Source: Chitinophaga sp. 180180018-3
GTDB lineage: Bacteria > Bacteroidota > Bacteroidia > Chitinophagales > Chitinophagaceae
Direction of reading: 5' to 3'
NCBI RefSeq assembly: GCF_037893185.1
Contig: NZ_CP140772.1
Location: 4,588,001 to 4,652,000 of the forward strand
DNA length: 64,000 bases
Part shown: positions 58,217-64,000 of the stretch, piece after piece
Layout of the letters: every line of letters starts with the position of its first letter
How positions within the stretch are numbered: position 1 is the stretch's first letter
The notes under the pieces: generated by a model
What the model saw: only the letters and a program-made list of their open reading frames with translations
The model's database searches: none
What the model was told of the DNA's origin: nothing
Program-made: the position numbers and the translations under genes

Positions 58217-59652
58217 TGAAATTATTGATTAGCACCGGCAGCTGGACGGCCTTCACCGGGCGTGCACATCCACTGCTGGTACATCTGCCCATTGGCATCC
58301 TGATCGTTGCATTGCTGATCATGTTACTGTCGCGTCGCGAAAAATGGCGTCACTGGCAAGCCGCTCTGCCTGCTATATTGCTGGCTGCAGTGATATCAGC
58401 CGTATTTACCTGTATCACCGGCTATTTGTTGTCGCTCGACGGTGGTTACGATGAAAAGCTGCTGCAAACGCATATGTATCTTGGGATAGGCGTTGCTGTT
58501 GTAAGCATCCTGCTTTATATACTGGAACGAAAACCAGGCCGGCATGTCCGTGCAAGTATGTTTGTGGCAGCCGGTATGCTGCTGCTCATCAGCGCTGCGG
58601 GGCATTATGGCGGTAGTCTTACCCACGGCGACGATTACCTGACAGCTGCTATGCCCGAAGGTTTGAAGAAGCTTACAGGCATTAAAACAACCGCTGCTAA
58701 CCATGCCGCCTATACGAATATAGGAGATGCCCGCTTGTATGAAGATCTGGTACAACCGGTACTGATGAACCGTTGCTATGGCTGTCATAATGAGCAGAAA
58801 CTGAAGGGTGGCCTGCGGCTGGAATCAGTAGCCCTGATACGGAAAGGCGGAGAACATGGGCCTGTACTGAAAGACAGCCTGCCGGAAGAGAGTGAGTTGT
58901 TTAAACGGTTATTGTTACCGGAAGATGACGAACACCGCATGCCTCCCAAAGGCAAACCTTCCCTCACTCCTGCTGAGCTGGAACTGCTGCATTGGTGGAT
59001 AGCCCAGGGAGCCCCTACCGGTAAAACGGTGAAGGAGCTGAGTAAAACACCACGTGTGCTGGCTGTACTGGATGGTATGCAACCATCGGGAGCAATAGAT
59101 AAAAACATATTTGTTCCGGAAGGAACCGTTACAAAAGCATCAGAAAAAAATATCAGTCCGCTGACGGCCAAAGGCATGAAAGTACTGCCGGTAGGCACTG
59201 GTAGTAATTACCTGCTGATAGATGGTATTAACGCCGGTTCGTTCAGTGACAGGGACATGCAGTTACTGCTTCCGCTGAAAGAACAGCTGATCTGGGCCGA
59301 TTTGTCGGGCACAGCTGTTACCGACAGTGCATTTGCAGTGCTGGGGCAGCTGCACCAGCTCACCCGGCTGGATTTGCGGAATACAGCTATAAAAGGCGCC
59401 GGAATACAGGCATTGAATAAATGCAGCAGGCTGCGTTATCTCAACCTGGCGGGAACATCGCTGAAAGGAGATGCGCTGGCAGGTATCCGGCAAAACAAAC
59501 AACTGGAGCAACTATATCTCTATGGAGCCAATATACCAGCCGTACAGATACAGCAATTGCAGCAGCAACTACCTAAGCTGAAGATAGACACTGGTGGTCA
59601 TCTGCAACAACTGGCTTCTGATACGATGGTGTATCACAAAACCAACGGATAA
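58213..59652 (+). CDS. Membrane protein with DUF2231, PSCyt1 haem and leucine-rich-repeat domains
   Basis: Integral membrane protein of 479 residues, last gene of the operon. The N-terminal DUF2231 region has about four helices and conserved His (HPLLVHLPIGILIVALLIM). Then follows a PSCyt1 domain with one haem site (VLMNRCYGCHNEQKLKGGLRLESV, ELELLHWWIAQGAP), and a C-terminal leucine-rich repeat series (QLTRLDLRNTAIKGAGIQALNKCSRLRYLNLAGTSLKG). This layout resembles Planctomycetes cytochrome-LRR proteins. It could pass electrons from the PSCyt lipoprotein to the membrane. Electron-transfer role inferred. Confidence 0.87.
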   Translation: MMKLLISTGSWTAFTGRAHPLLVHLPIGILIVALLIMLLSRREKWRHWQAALPAILLAAVISAVFTCITGYLLSLDGGYDEKLLQTHMYLGIGVAVVSILLYILERKPGRHVRASMFVAAGMLLLISAAGHYGGSLTHGDDYLTAAMPEGLKKLTGIKTTAANHAAYTNIGDARLYEDLVQPVLMNRCYGCHNEQKLKGGLRLESVALIRKGGEHGPVLKDSLPEESELFKRLLLPEDDEHRMPPKGKPSLTPAELELLHWWIAQGAPTGKTVKELSKTPRVLAVLDGMQPSGAIDKNIFVPEGTVTKASEKNISPLTAKGMKVLPVGTGSNYLLIDGINAGSFSDRDMQLLLPLKEQLIWADLSGTAVTDSAFAVLGQLHQLTRLDLRNTAIKGAGIQALNKCSRLRYLNLAGTSLKGDALAGIRQNKQLEQLYLYGANIPAVQIQQLQQQLPKLKIDTGGHLQQLASDTMVYHKTNG

Positions 59653-59654
59653 TC

Positions 59655-60665
59655 CTATTCATAATCCTGTGCCGCCAGGATGGTCCTGGCGGCAATTCTT
59701 TTGGCAAGATTCCGTGGCGCGAGCACTTTCATTTGTTCCCCAAAACCCAGGATCTCACGTTCCAGCTCAAAATTCAGTATCACTTTAATGGCAATAACAA
59801 GCTCGTTTGCTGTTTCTTTCACCACCACCTGTGAGTGATGCAGTGGTTTCGTAAGTACATAGGGAGCATGCTTTTTATCGATCTGTAGTACTACCTTATG
59901 TACCTGGTCTTTCTCCGTTCTGGTAACGCCTATCAGCTCACTGAAATACTGATCGAAGGGCATCCCTTCATATGCAATGAAAGGTTCTTTCGGCAGCTCC
60001 TGGATGCTTTGTATCCTGTCGAGCGCCATGGTCATGAGTTGTGGCCGGTGTTTGTTTCTTGTAATCAGGAACCAGCGGTTACGGTATTCTTTGAGCAGAT
60101 ACGGGTAACAAATATGTTCCTGGGCTGTATCGGCTTTAAACGATTTATAAGTCACCAGTAGCGTTTTCCTGCGGAGAGTAGCCTGGTATAACGGATTGAT
60201 ATAAGAAAGCCCCTGCAATTGCTGGTTGCTTTCAAACTGAATGCAGTTAAGATGGCTGTCGGCCGATTTATAGAGATTGTTTTCCAGCCGGGCAATCATA
60301 TCGCTCATATCATCAAAGTAACTGAAGCCGTTGAGCTGTTTCAATACGGCTACGATTTCCTTCATTTTTTCCAGGTCGGCGTCGTTCACGGGGGCGCTGG
60401 CGATGGTGAAGGCGGGGTCGCTGTAAGTGTAATATTTGCGGTCTTTCACGATGATGGGGGCATTGTATCCCAGTTTATCGCTGCGCATTAACTGTATATC
60501 CGCCTGTATGGTACGCCGGCTTACTCCGGATGTAATTCCTTCTAGATCGTACAACACTTCGGCAACTTTTTCAATGAGATCTTCCAGCGTCCACTTACGA
60601 TAGCGGTTACGCAAACAATCATCGATGGCTTTATACCGGATCAGGGCAAGTTTATTGATGGACAT
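59655..60665 (-). CDS. WYL-domain transcriptional regulator
   Basis: Cytoplasmic regulator of 336 residues. N-terminal DeoR-like winged helix (about 1-75, with SRRTIQADIQLMRSDKLGYNAPI), a WYL domain at about 150-230 (RKTLLVTYKSFKA, ICYPYLLKEYRNRWFLITRN, MALDRIQSI), and a C-terminal WCX domain at about 255-325 (VHKVVLQIDKKHAPYVLTKPL). WYL domains sense nucleic acids or nucleotides and regulate DNA-damage, phage defence and RNA-repair loci. It is divergent from the tRNA-like RNA/RING-TerD unit; two matching operator-like sites in between imply it controls both directions. Its stop lies 2 bp from the convergent DUF2231-cytochrome gene. Confidence 0.93.
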   Translation of the reverse strand: MSINKLALIRYKAIDDCLRNRYRKWTLEDLIEKVAEVLYDLEGITSGVSRRTIQADIQLMRSDKLGYNAPIIVKDRKYYTYSDPAFTIASAPVNDADLEKMKEIVAVLKQLNGFSYFDDMSDMIARLENNLYKSADSHLNCIQFESNQQLQGLSYINPLYQATLRRKTLLVTYKSFKADTAQEHICYPYLLKEYRNRWFLITRNKHRPQLMTMALDRIQSIQELPKEPFIAYEGMPFDQYFSELIGVTRTEKDQVHKVVLQIDKKHAPYVLTKPLHHSQVVVKETANELVIAIKVILNFELEREILGFGEQMKVLAPRNLAKRIAARTILAAQDYE

Positions 60666-60679
60666 ACTGCGAATTTATA

Positions 60680-60716
60680 CAAAGATAGAAATGGTGTGCG
60701 CATTCTATTTGCGCAC
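60680..60716 (-). promoter_or_regulatory. Promoter and operator copy 1 of the WYL gene
   Basis: On the minus strand a perfect TATCTTTG box lies at 60687-60680, about 14 bp before the WYL start. Eight bp further upstream is a 21-bp inverted repeat, GTGCGCA-N7-TGCGCAC (60696-60716, perfect 7-bp arms). The operator takes the place of the usual -33 element, so the bound factor, most simply WYL, should directly set promoter activity. Confidence 0.65.
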
Positions 60717-60795
60717 TTTGGCAGACTGATATTATTTTAAGAATATATTATATTGATTATCAAATAGTTGAAATAATTTTCTAAAAAACTTTTTA

Positions 60796-60833
60796 CTACG
60801 CAGTTCCACTGCGCACTTATGCTTGCATCTTTG
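60796..60833 (+). promoter_or_regulatory. Promoter and operator copy 2 of the tRNA-like RNA/RING-TerD unit
   Basis: CTACGCA-N7-TGCGCAC (60796-60816) repeats operator copy 1 with the same 7-7-7 geometry, exactly 100 bp away; the right half is identical and the left matches at 5 of 7 positions. Nine bp later is a CATCTTTG box (60826-60833), one mismatch from TAnnTTTG. Transcription should begin near 60840, upstream of the RNA hairpin and tRNA-like domain. The region between the two operators (60717-60795) is A/T-rich with nothing further seen. Confidence 0.6.
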
Positions 60834-60852
60834 TGTTGTCAACAGCGGTCAA

Positions 60853-60892
60853 ACAGATGTTACTTCAACGTATCTAACTACCTTACATCTGT
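60853..60892 (+). other. 5' hairpin of the tRNA-like RNA leader
   Basis: Perfect 8-bp stem ACAGATGT (60853-60860) / ACATCTGT (60885-60892) with a 24-nt loop, between the predicted transcription start and the tRNA-like domain. It could be the leader removed by RNase P or part of a longer structured RNA that binds a partner. Confidence 0.55.
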
Positions 60893-60911
60893 CATCATCG
60901 TGTAGGACGGC

Positions 60912-61025
60912 AAAGCAGTAGTTGAATGGTAAAACACCGTTATTAAGTGCTGAGATAACCTGATGGTCAATTAGAACTTATTCCGGAGGGAAACGGTGGT
61001 GCTGGTTCGAATCCGGCCTGCTTTA
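60912..61025 (+). ncRNA. tRNA-like RNA with an anticodon loop of about 50 nt
   Basis: All fixed parts of a canonical tRNA fold are present. Acceptor stem AAAGCAG (60912-60918) pairs fully with CTGCTTT (61018-61024). TA then the D arm GTT-GAATGGTAA-AAC (60921-60935), close to a tRNA-Gly D arm and keeping the GG. One nucleotide, then a 5-bp anticodon-position stem CCGTT (60937-60941) / AACGG (60992-60996). Variable loop TGGT (4 nt), T arm GCTGG-TTCGAAT-CCGGC (61001-61017) with the standard loop, discriminator A. In place of a 7-nt anticodon loop are 50 nt (60942-60991), which can form TAAGT/ACTTA (60944-60948 with 60976-60980) and TTCC/GGAA hairpins. No CCA is encoded (ACA follows). It cannot decode a codon as an ordinary tRNA. 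It lies 77 bp before the RING-TerD gene, same strand. Confidence 0.72.
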
Positions 61026-61040
61026 CAAGACCGAGGTCAA

Positions 61041-61074
61041 TTGTTGCTTACTTCGTTTTTGGGAACAGCAACAA
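61041..61074 (+). other. Hairpin between the tRNA-like RNA and the RING-TerD gene
   Basis: Perfect 7-bp stem TTGTTGC (61041-61047) / GCAACAA (61068-61074), 20-nt loop, no T tract after it, so not an obvious terminator. It could set the 3' end of the small RNA or an mRNA processing site. GGTCAATT occurs just before it (61035) and inside the tRNA-like insert (60965). Confidence 0.5.
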
Positions 61075-61102
61075 AATTATCTGGTTATTAAAATGAAATA
61101 AT

Positions 61103-63334
61103 ATGAACTCCTTACTGAAAGTTGGATTACGACAGAAAGCTATTTTTATTCCGGAAAATGCCCAATCAGCTGAACAGGAATACATCACGCCTGCTACAGG
61201 ATTGCTGGTAGCCAATCTGGCAAAGCTGGGCTTTGGGGTAACAGAAGAGCTGTTACAATCGCTGAACCGTACCACTCCTGCTTATCAGGCTACAATCCTG
61301 GAAGCTTTCAGGGAAGTAATGGGAGTAGATAATAACTGGGCGCCATTGGTAAAAAACTGGTCTGTTCCCGTAAACACCAACTGGACGGATCACCTGGTTA
61401 CCTGGCTGACAAATATATTTCAGGGAGATGGCGTTACGCTTCGTTGCGGCCATATTATTCCTCCGGACACTTTTCCGCTGGAAAGATACAATGGCTGCCC
61501 TTTCTGCGGCACTCCGTTTGAAACCAGCGGTATTATCAATTTTCAGCAGGGAAGTAAAATAAAAATCCTGGAGCTGTGGACAACTGAACATGCTGCTGCT
61601 TACCTGGAAGGTCTGTTACGTTCCAAAACTGCGCTGGATGCCACTCAGGCCGAAAACCTGAAGTCTCTGCTGGCGGTGCTGCCGTTACCGGATGTAAAAC
61701 CGGCCATGAAGGAAACGCTGATGGCCGTGATAGATGAGCTGATAGCAGGAAACGAAGATGCTAAAGCTGCTGAACTGTTTTCAACGCCTACGGATATACT
61801 CCGTTACCTCTGGTATAAACACACCGGGTTCCTTCAGCTGATCAGACCTAAAACCATTGTTGCCCGCAAAACAAAAAACGATATCCATTTCCGGGTGGCT
61901 AAAGGCGGTGGCGCGCAGAAAATGCTACAGCTGAAAACGGAGCTGAAACTGAAATACAGCCGCCACCAGGGCATTATGGTGGCCCGCTGGCTGAATAACC
62001 TTCCAATGGAAGCTGCTGCGATGTGCGAGATCATGCATCCGCACCGCAACATGTGGGTACGCTTCATTCGCGCGCTCCGTTTGGCGGAATTTAGTCGCCG
62101 TGAAGGGCTTGAGCACCTCCGGGAAATGATGGATAAATTCTATCGCCAGGATTATACTGTATGGCAGGGAACTGTAAACCATTTCCGCCTGCGGAATGAT
62201 GCCGCTAACACCCTGTTGTTGTTACAACAGCGCCCGGGATTATTTGCGCGTTCACTCTTCGCCAATATGCTGTGGTTCGGGCATGAGCCGGTGATCGCGG
62301 CATTCGCGGAAGTGGCGGGTAAAGTACCCGCGCGGCTGATTTTAACCTTGCAGATGTATGCCGGATATTATTTCGACAAAACGACTACCCGTGCCGTAAA
62401 ACCGCTGGGAGGCGTTGGTAAAAGCGTTGCTGCCAACCGGCTGGTAACCATGTACGATGATAACCAGCTGCGCGAAATGCAGGATGCCGTAACTAATCTT
62501 TGTATAGGTGTCGTACAGCAACGCTTTGCGGCTGTTCCTACCGGTGCCCGTACCATCTACATCGCTCCGGAGCTGCATAAGATCCCACTGGCGATCGGCG
62601 ACCGTGGCGAACAGGTACAAGACCTGCCGGGCGCACTGATGGGAACCCGCTTCAAATTAGCAGGCGATGAGATCACCCTCTTCATGCAATGGGGAAAGGG
62701 AATGCCGGCTCAACACCTGGATATGGATCTGAGTTGCTTTATCGCTTACGACAAGCATAAAGACTATTGCTCCTATTCCCGGCTGAACACCACCGGCTGC
62801 CTGCATAGTGGAGATATACGCTCCATCCCTGACCAGGTGGGTACTGCCGAATATATCCGGTTAAACGTTGCCCAACTGGCTGCAGCCGGCGCACGGTATG
62901 TCACCTTCACCTGCAATGCGTACAGCCAGGGAGCTATTGCCATGAACCTGACCCTCGGATGGATGGACAGCAAAAACAAGATCACCATCGATGAAAAAAC
63001 AGGAGTGGCGTACGATCCTTCCTGTGTAGACCATATGGTACGCGTTACCGGCGGGCTTGCAAAAGGACTCGTATTCGGTATACTGGACGTTGCCGCCCGG
63101 GAGATCATCTGGCTGGAAATGAGTTTCGATGGTCAGATCATACAAAACCTGGACCTGGCAAATGTCAAATCCATCCTGAAAAAACTGAACAGCAAATTAA
63201 GCATCGGTGCACTCCTGGAGGCCAAAGCCCGCACTCAGCACCTGCAAGTGGTCAGCGAGGCGGAAGCAGATGAAGTATATACATTACAATGGGCGTTAAA
63301 TACTGCCGCCGTGACACAGCTACTCGTTGATTAA
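61103..63334 (+). CDS. RING/zinc-ribbon protein with TerD-like C-terminal domain (MXAN_6230/SCO0854-like)
   Basis: Cytoplasmic protein of 743 residues without signal or membrane helices. Residues 28-100 are helical (LLVANLAKLGFGVTEELLQSL, APLVKNWSVP); a zinc-binding site follows with Cys115, His117, Cys132 and Cys135 (LRCGHIIPP ... NGCPFCGTPFE). A long helical, Arg/Lys-rich middle spans about 150-500 (GIMVARWLNNLPMEAAAMCEIMHPHR, RPGLFARSLFANMLW). The C-terminal part, about 525-685, resembles TerD stress domains (MDLSCFIAYDKHKDYCSYSRL, HSGDIRSI, AEYIRLNV, KGLVFGILDVAAREIIW). Overall it resembles the MXAN_6230/SCO0854 RING-domain family known to me by name; its function is unknown. The upstream tRNA-like RNA and divergent WYL gene suggest an RNA-binding or stress role. 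No Shine-Dalgarno sequence is seen; ATG 61103. The stop overlaps convergent xseB by 4 bp. Confidence 0.75.
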   Translation: MNSLLKVGLRQKAIFIPENAQSAEQEYITPATGLLVANLAKLGFGVTEELLQSLNRTTPAYQATILEAFREVMGVDNNWAPLVKNWSVPVNTNWTDHLVTWLTNIFQGDGVTLRCGHIIPPDTFPLERYNGCPFCGTPFETSGIINFQQGSKIKILELWTTEHAAAYLEGLLRSKTALDATQAENLKSLLAVLPLPDVKPAMKETLMAVIDELIAGNEDAKAAELFSTPTDILRYLWYKHTGFLQLIRPKTIVARKTKNDIHFRVAKGGGAQKMLQLKTELKLKYSRHQGIMVARWLNNLPMEAAAMCEIMHPHRNMWVRFIRALRLAEFSRREGLEHLREMMDKFYRQDYTVWQGTVNHFRLRNDAANTLLLLQQRPGLFARSLFANMLWFGHEPVIAAFAEVAGKVPARLILTLQMYAGYYFDKTTTRAVKPLGGVGKSVAANRLVTMYDDNQLREMQDAVTNLCIGVVQQRFAAVPTGARTIYIAPELHKIPLAIGDRGEQVQDLPGALMGTRFKLAGDEITLFMQWGKGMPAQHLDMDLSCFIAYDKHKDYCSYSRLNTTGCLHSGDIRSIPDQVGTAEYIRLNVAQLAAAGARYVTFTCNAYSQGAIAMNLTLGWMDSKNKITIDEKTGVAYDPSCVDHMVRVTGGLAKGLVFGILDVAAREIIWLEMSFDGQIIQNLDLANVKSILKKLNSKLSIGALLEAKARTQHLQVVSEAEADEVYTLQWALNTAAVTQLLVD

Positions 63335-63555
63335 ACAACGGGTAGCGGCCCTCCCGGCCTGCCTTCCATCTGCCTGATAATATTATTTACTTCCGTTTCT
63401 GTGGCCCGTAATTTCTGTTGGCAGAATTCAATAAGTATAGCTGCCCGCTTTACCTTCTCTGCCAGCAGGTCTACAGAAACAGCTTCATTCTCTATCTCTC
63501 CGGCTATCTGCTGCAATTCGTTATAAGCCGCTTCATATGTCAGTTCCTCGTTCAT
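63331..63555 (-). CDS. xseB: Exodeoxyribonuclease VII small subunit
   Basis: Small subunit of the ATP-independent single-strand exonuclease VII, 74 residues from ATG 63555 (MNEELTYEAAYNELQQIAGE). It shows the XseB helix pair (YEAAYNELQQIAGEIENEAVSVDLLAEKVKRAAILIEFCQQKLRATETEV). A Met 42 bp further upstream lies within the large-subunit gene and is rejected. It overlaps xseA by 23 bp, so both are one operon, and its stop overlaps the convergent RING-TerD gene by 4 bp. Confidence 0.93.
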   Translation of the reverse strand: MNEELTYEAAYNELQQIAGEIENEAVSVDLLAEKVKRAAILIEFCQQKLRATETEVNNIIRQMEGRPGGPLPVV

Positions 63556-64000
63556 CGTTGGTTGTTTTTTTATTGATGGTTGTATCCAAAAACGCATCCT
63601 GCATGATTACCCTGATTTCCTGGCCGGGCTCCAGCGTTTCCGCACTGCCTATAATACGTCCGTTTTGAGAGATCATGGCAAATCCCCGCTTCAGGATGTT
63701 GTCAGGGCTCATCAACCGGAATAATGATTCGTAGTGAGTGAGTTGTCCTCTTTTGCTCTGTACGAACAGGCGGCAGAACGAACGCAATGTACCGGTGACG
63801 TTTTCCAGATCGTTCAGCCGGTTGGATACCAATATCCTTGGCGTAGACAGTACTGCATTAGACGCCGCCAGTAATTCCCGGTGGCGATGCAACAGAATAT
63901 CCCGCGACGTATGCGCCACCACATTGTTGCAGGCATGGAGTGTATCCTTGTGGCTGGCCAGCAACGTTCTGGATTGATTAATGATATTACTGTTGAGATA
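63533..64000 (-). CDS. xseA: Exodeoxyribonuclease VII large subunit, C-terminal part (5' end off window)
   Basis: Large subunit of exonuclease VII; only the last 155 residues or so are inside the window, open to the right edge (YLNSNIINQSRTLLASHKD). The visible part is the C-terminal coiled coil and barrel, with the typical end LMSPDNILKRGFAMISQNGRIIGSAETLEPGQEIRVIMQDAFLDTTI. An internal TTG at 63964 is not a real start. Overlaps xseB by 23 bp. Confidence 0.92.
   Translation of the reverse strand, partial: YLNSNIINQSRTLLASHKDTLHACNNVVAHTSRDILLHRHRELLAASNAVLSTPRILVSNRLNDLENVTGTLRSFCRLFVQSKRGQLTHYESLFRLMSPDNILKRGFAMISQNGRIIGSAETLEPGQEIRVIMQDAFLDTTINKKTTNDERGTDI

Noticed and set aside
60912..61025. 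An ordinary tRNA gene, or one carrying a group I intron
   Set aside because: The anticodon loop region is 50 nt; after removal of any 43 nt no clear anticodon is defined, and the insert is far too short for a group I intron. Kept as tRNA-like RNA instead.
60840..61102. T-box or other known riboswitch leader
   Set aside because: No T-box sequence, specifier loop or terminator/antiterminator pair was found; the structure fits a tRNA fold better.

Overview
The window looks like a chromosomal segment of a Bacteroidota bacterium, most likely a Chitinophagaceae member close to Chitinophaga. The evidence is two ECF sigma/FecR/SusC-type loci, a SusD lipoprotein, DUF4251, DUF4843 and PKD-like lipoproteins, TlpA-type thioredoxins, repeated TAnnTTTG promoter boxes and almost no Shine-Dalgarno sequences. 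Genus assignment is inference; no rRNA or ordinary tRNA gene is present.

Layout. 1-3.7 kb: ECF sigma, FecR and SusC genes (SusC runs off the left edge). 3.8-8.9 kb: ROK kinase, a flotillin-like SPFH protein, DoxX with a divergent HxlR regulator, and a beta-hydroxyacid-dehydrogenase-like enzyme. 9.0-15.3 kb: a giant alpha-2-macroglobulin with an embedded TonB-plug module, then an Mpo1-like membrane protein. 15.3-20.3 kb: a TetR-controlled EmrAB-TolC-type efflux operon. 20.6-27.2 kb: Crp-like regulator, SDR, two-component pair, AraC regulator, Xaa-Pro aminopeptidase. 27.3-31.2 kb: a haem-binding sugar-dehydrogenase-like protein with a DUF1080 glycoside-cleaving-type protein. 31.5-37.6 kb: HAD phosphatase, DUF4251, ABC exporter, ankyrin protein, FAD oxidoreductase, small membrane protein and an orphan CdiI-like immunity gene. 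37.6-47.5 kb: a complete sigma/anti-sigma/SusC/SusD/DUF4843/PKD/TlpA locus. 47.6-53 kb: DinB, GH2 beta-galactosidase and a divergent AraC regulator. 53-59.7 kb: a four-gene operon of Planctomycetes-type (PSCyt1/DUF1549/DUF1553, DUF1501, TIM-barrel, DUF2231-cytochrome). 59.7-63.3 kb: a WYL regulator, a tRNA-like RNA and a large RING/TerD-like protein. 63.3-64 kb: exonuclease VII genes.

The most unusual part is 59.65-63.33 kb. A WYL regulator is divergent from a transcription unit that begins with an RNA keeping the acceptor, D and T arms and variable loop of a canonical tRNA, but with its 7-nt anticodon loop replaced by about 50 nt. It is followed 77 nt later by a 743-residue protein that resembles the MXAN_6230/SCO0854 RING family with a TerD-like C-terminus. 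Two 21-bp operator-like elements exactly 100 bp apart each sit 8-9 nt upstream of the promoter box of one of the two divergent units. I read this as a small regulated ribonucleoprotein-type stress module analogous in layout to Ro/Y-RNA loci; that function is inference.

A second unusual feature is a family of four long, near-perfect palindromes (arms 40-56 bp) with a shared core and AATTAAGAAT-rich arms, each sitting at the stop codon of a gene, which look like a species-specific mobile or REP-like element.
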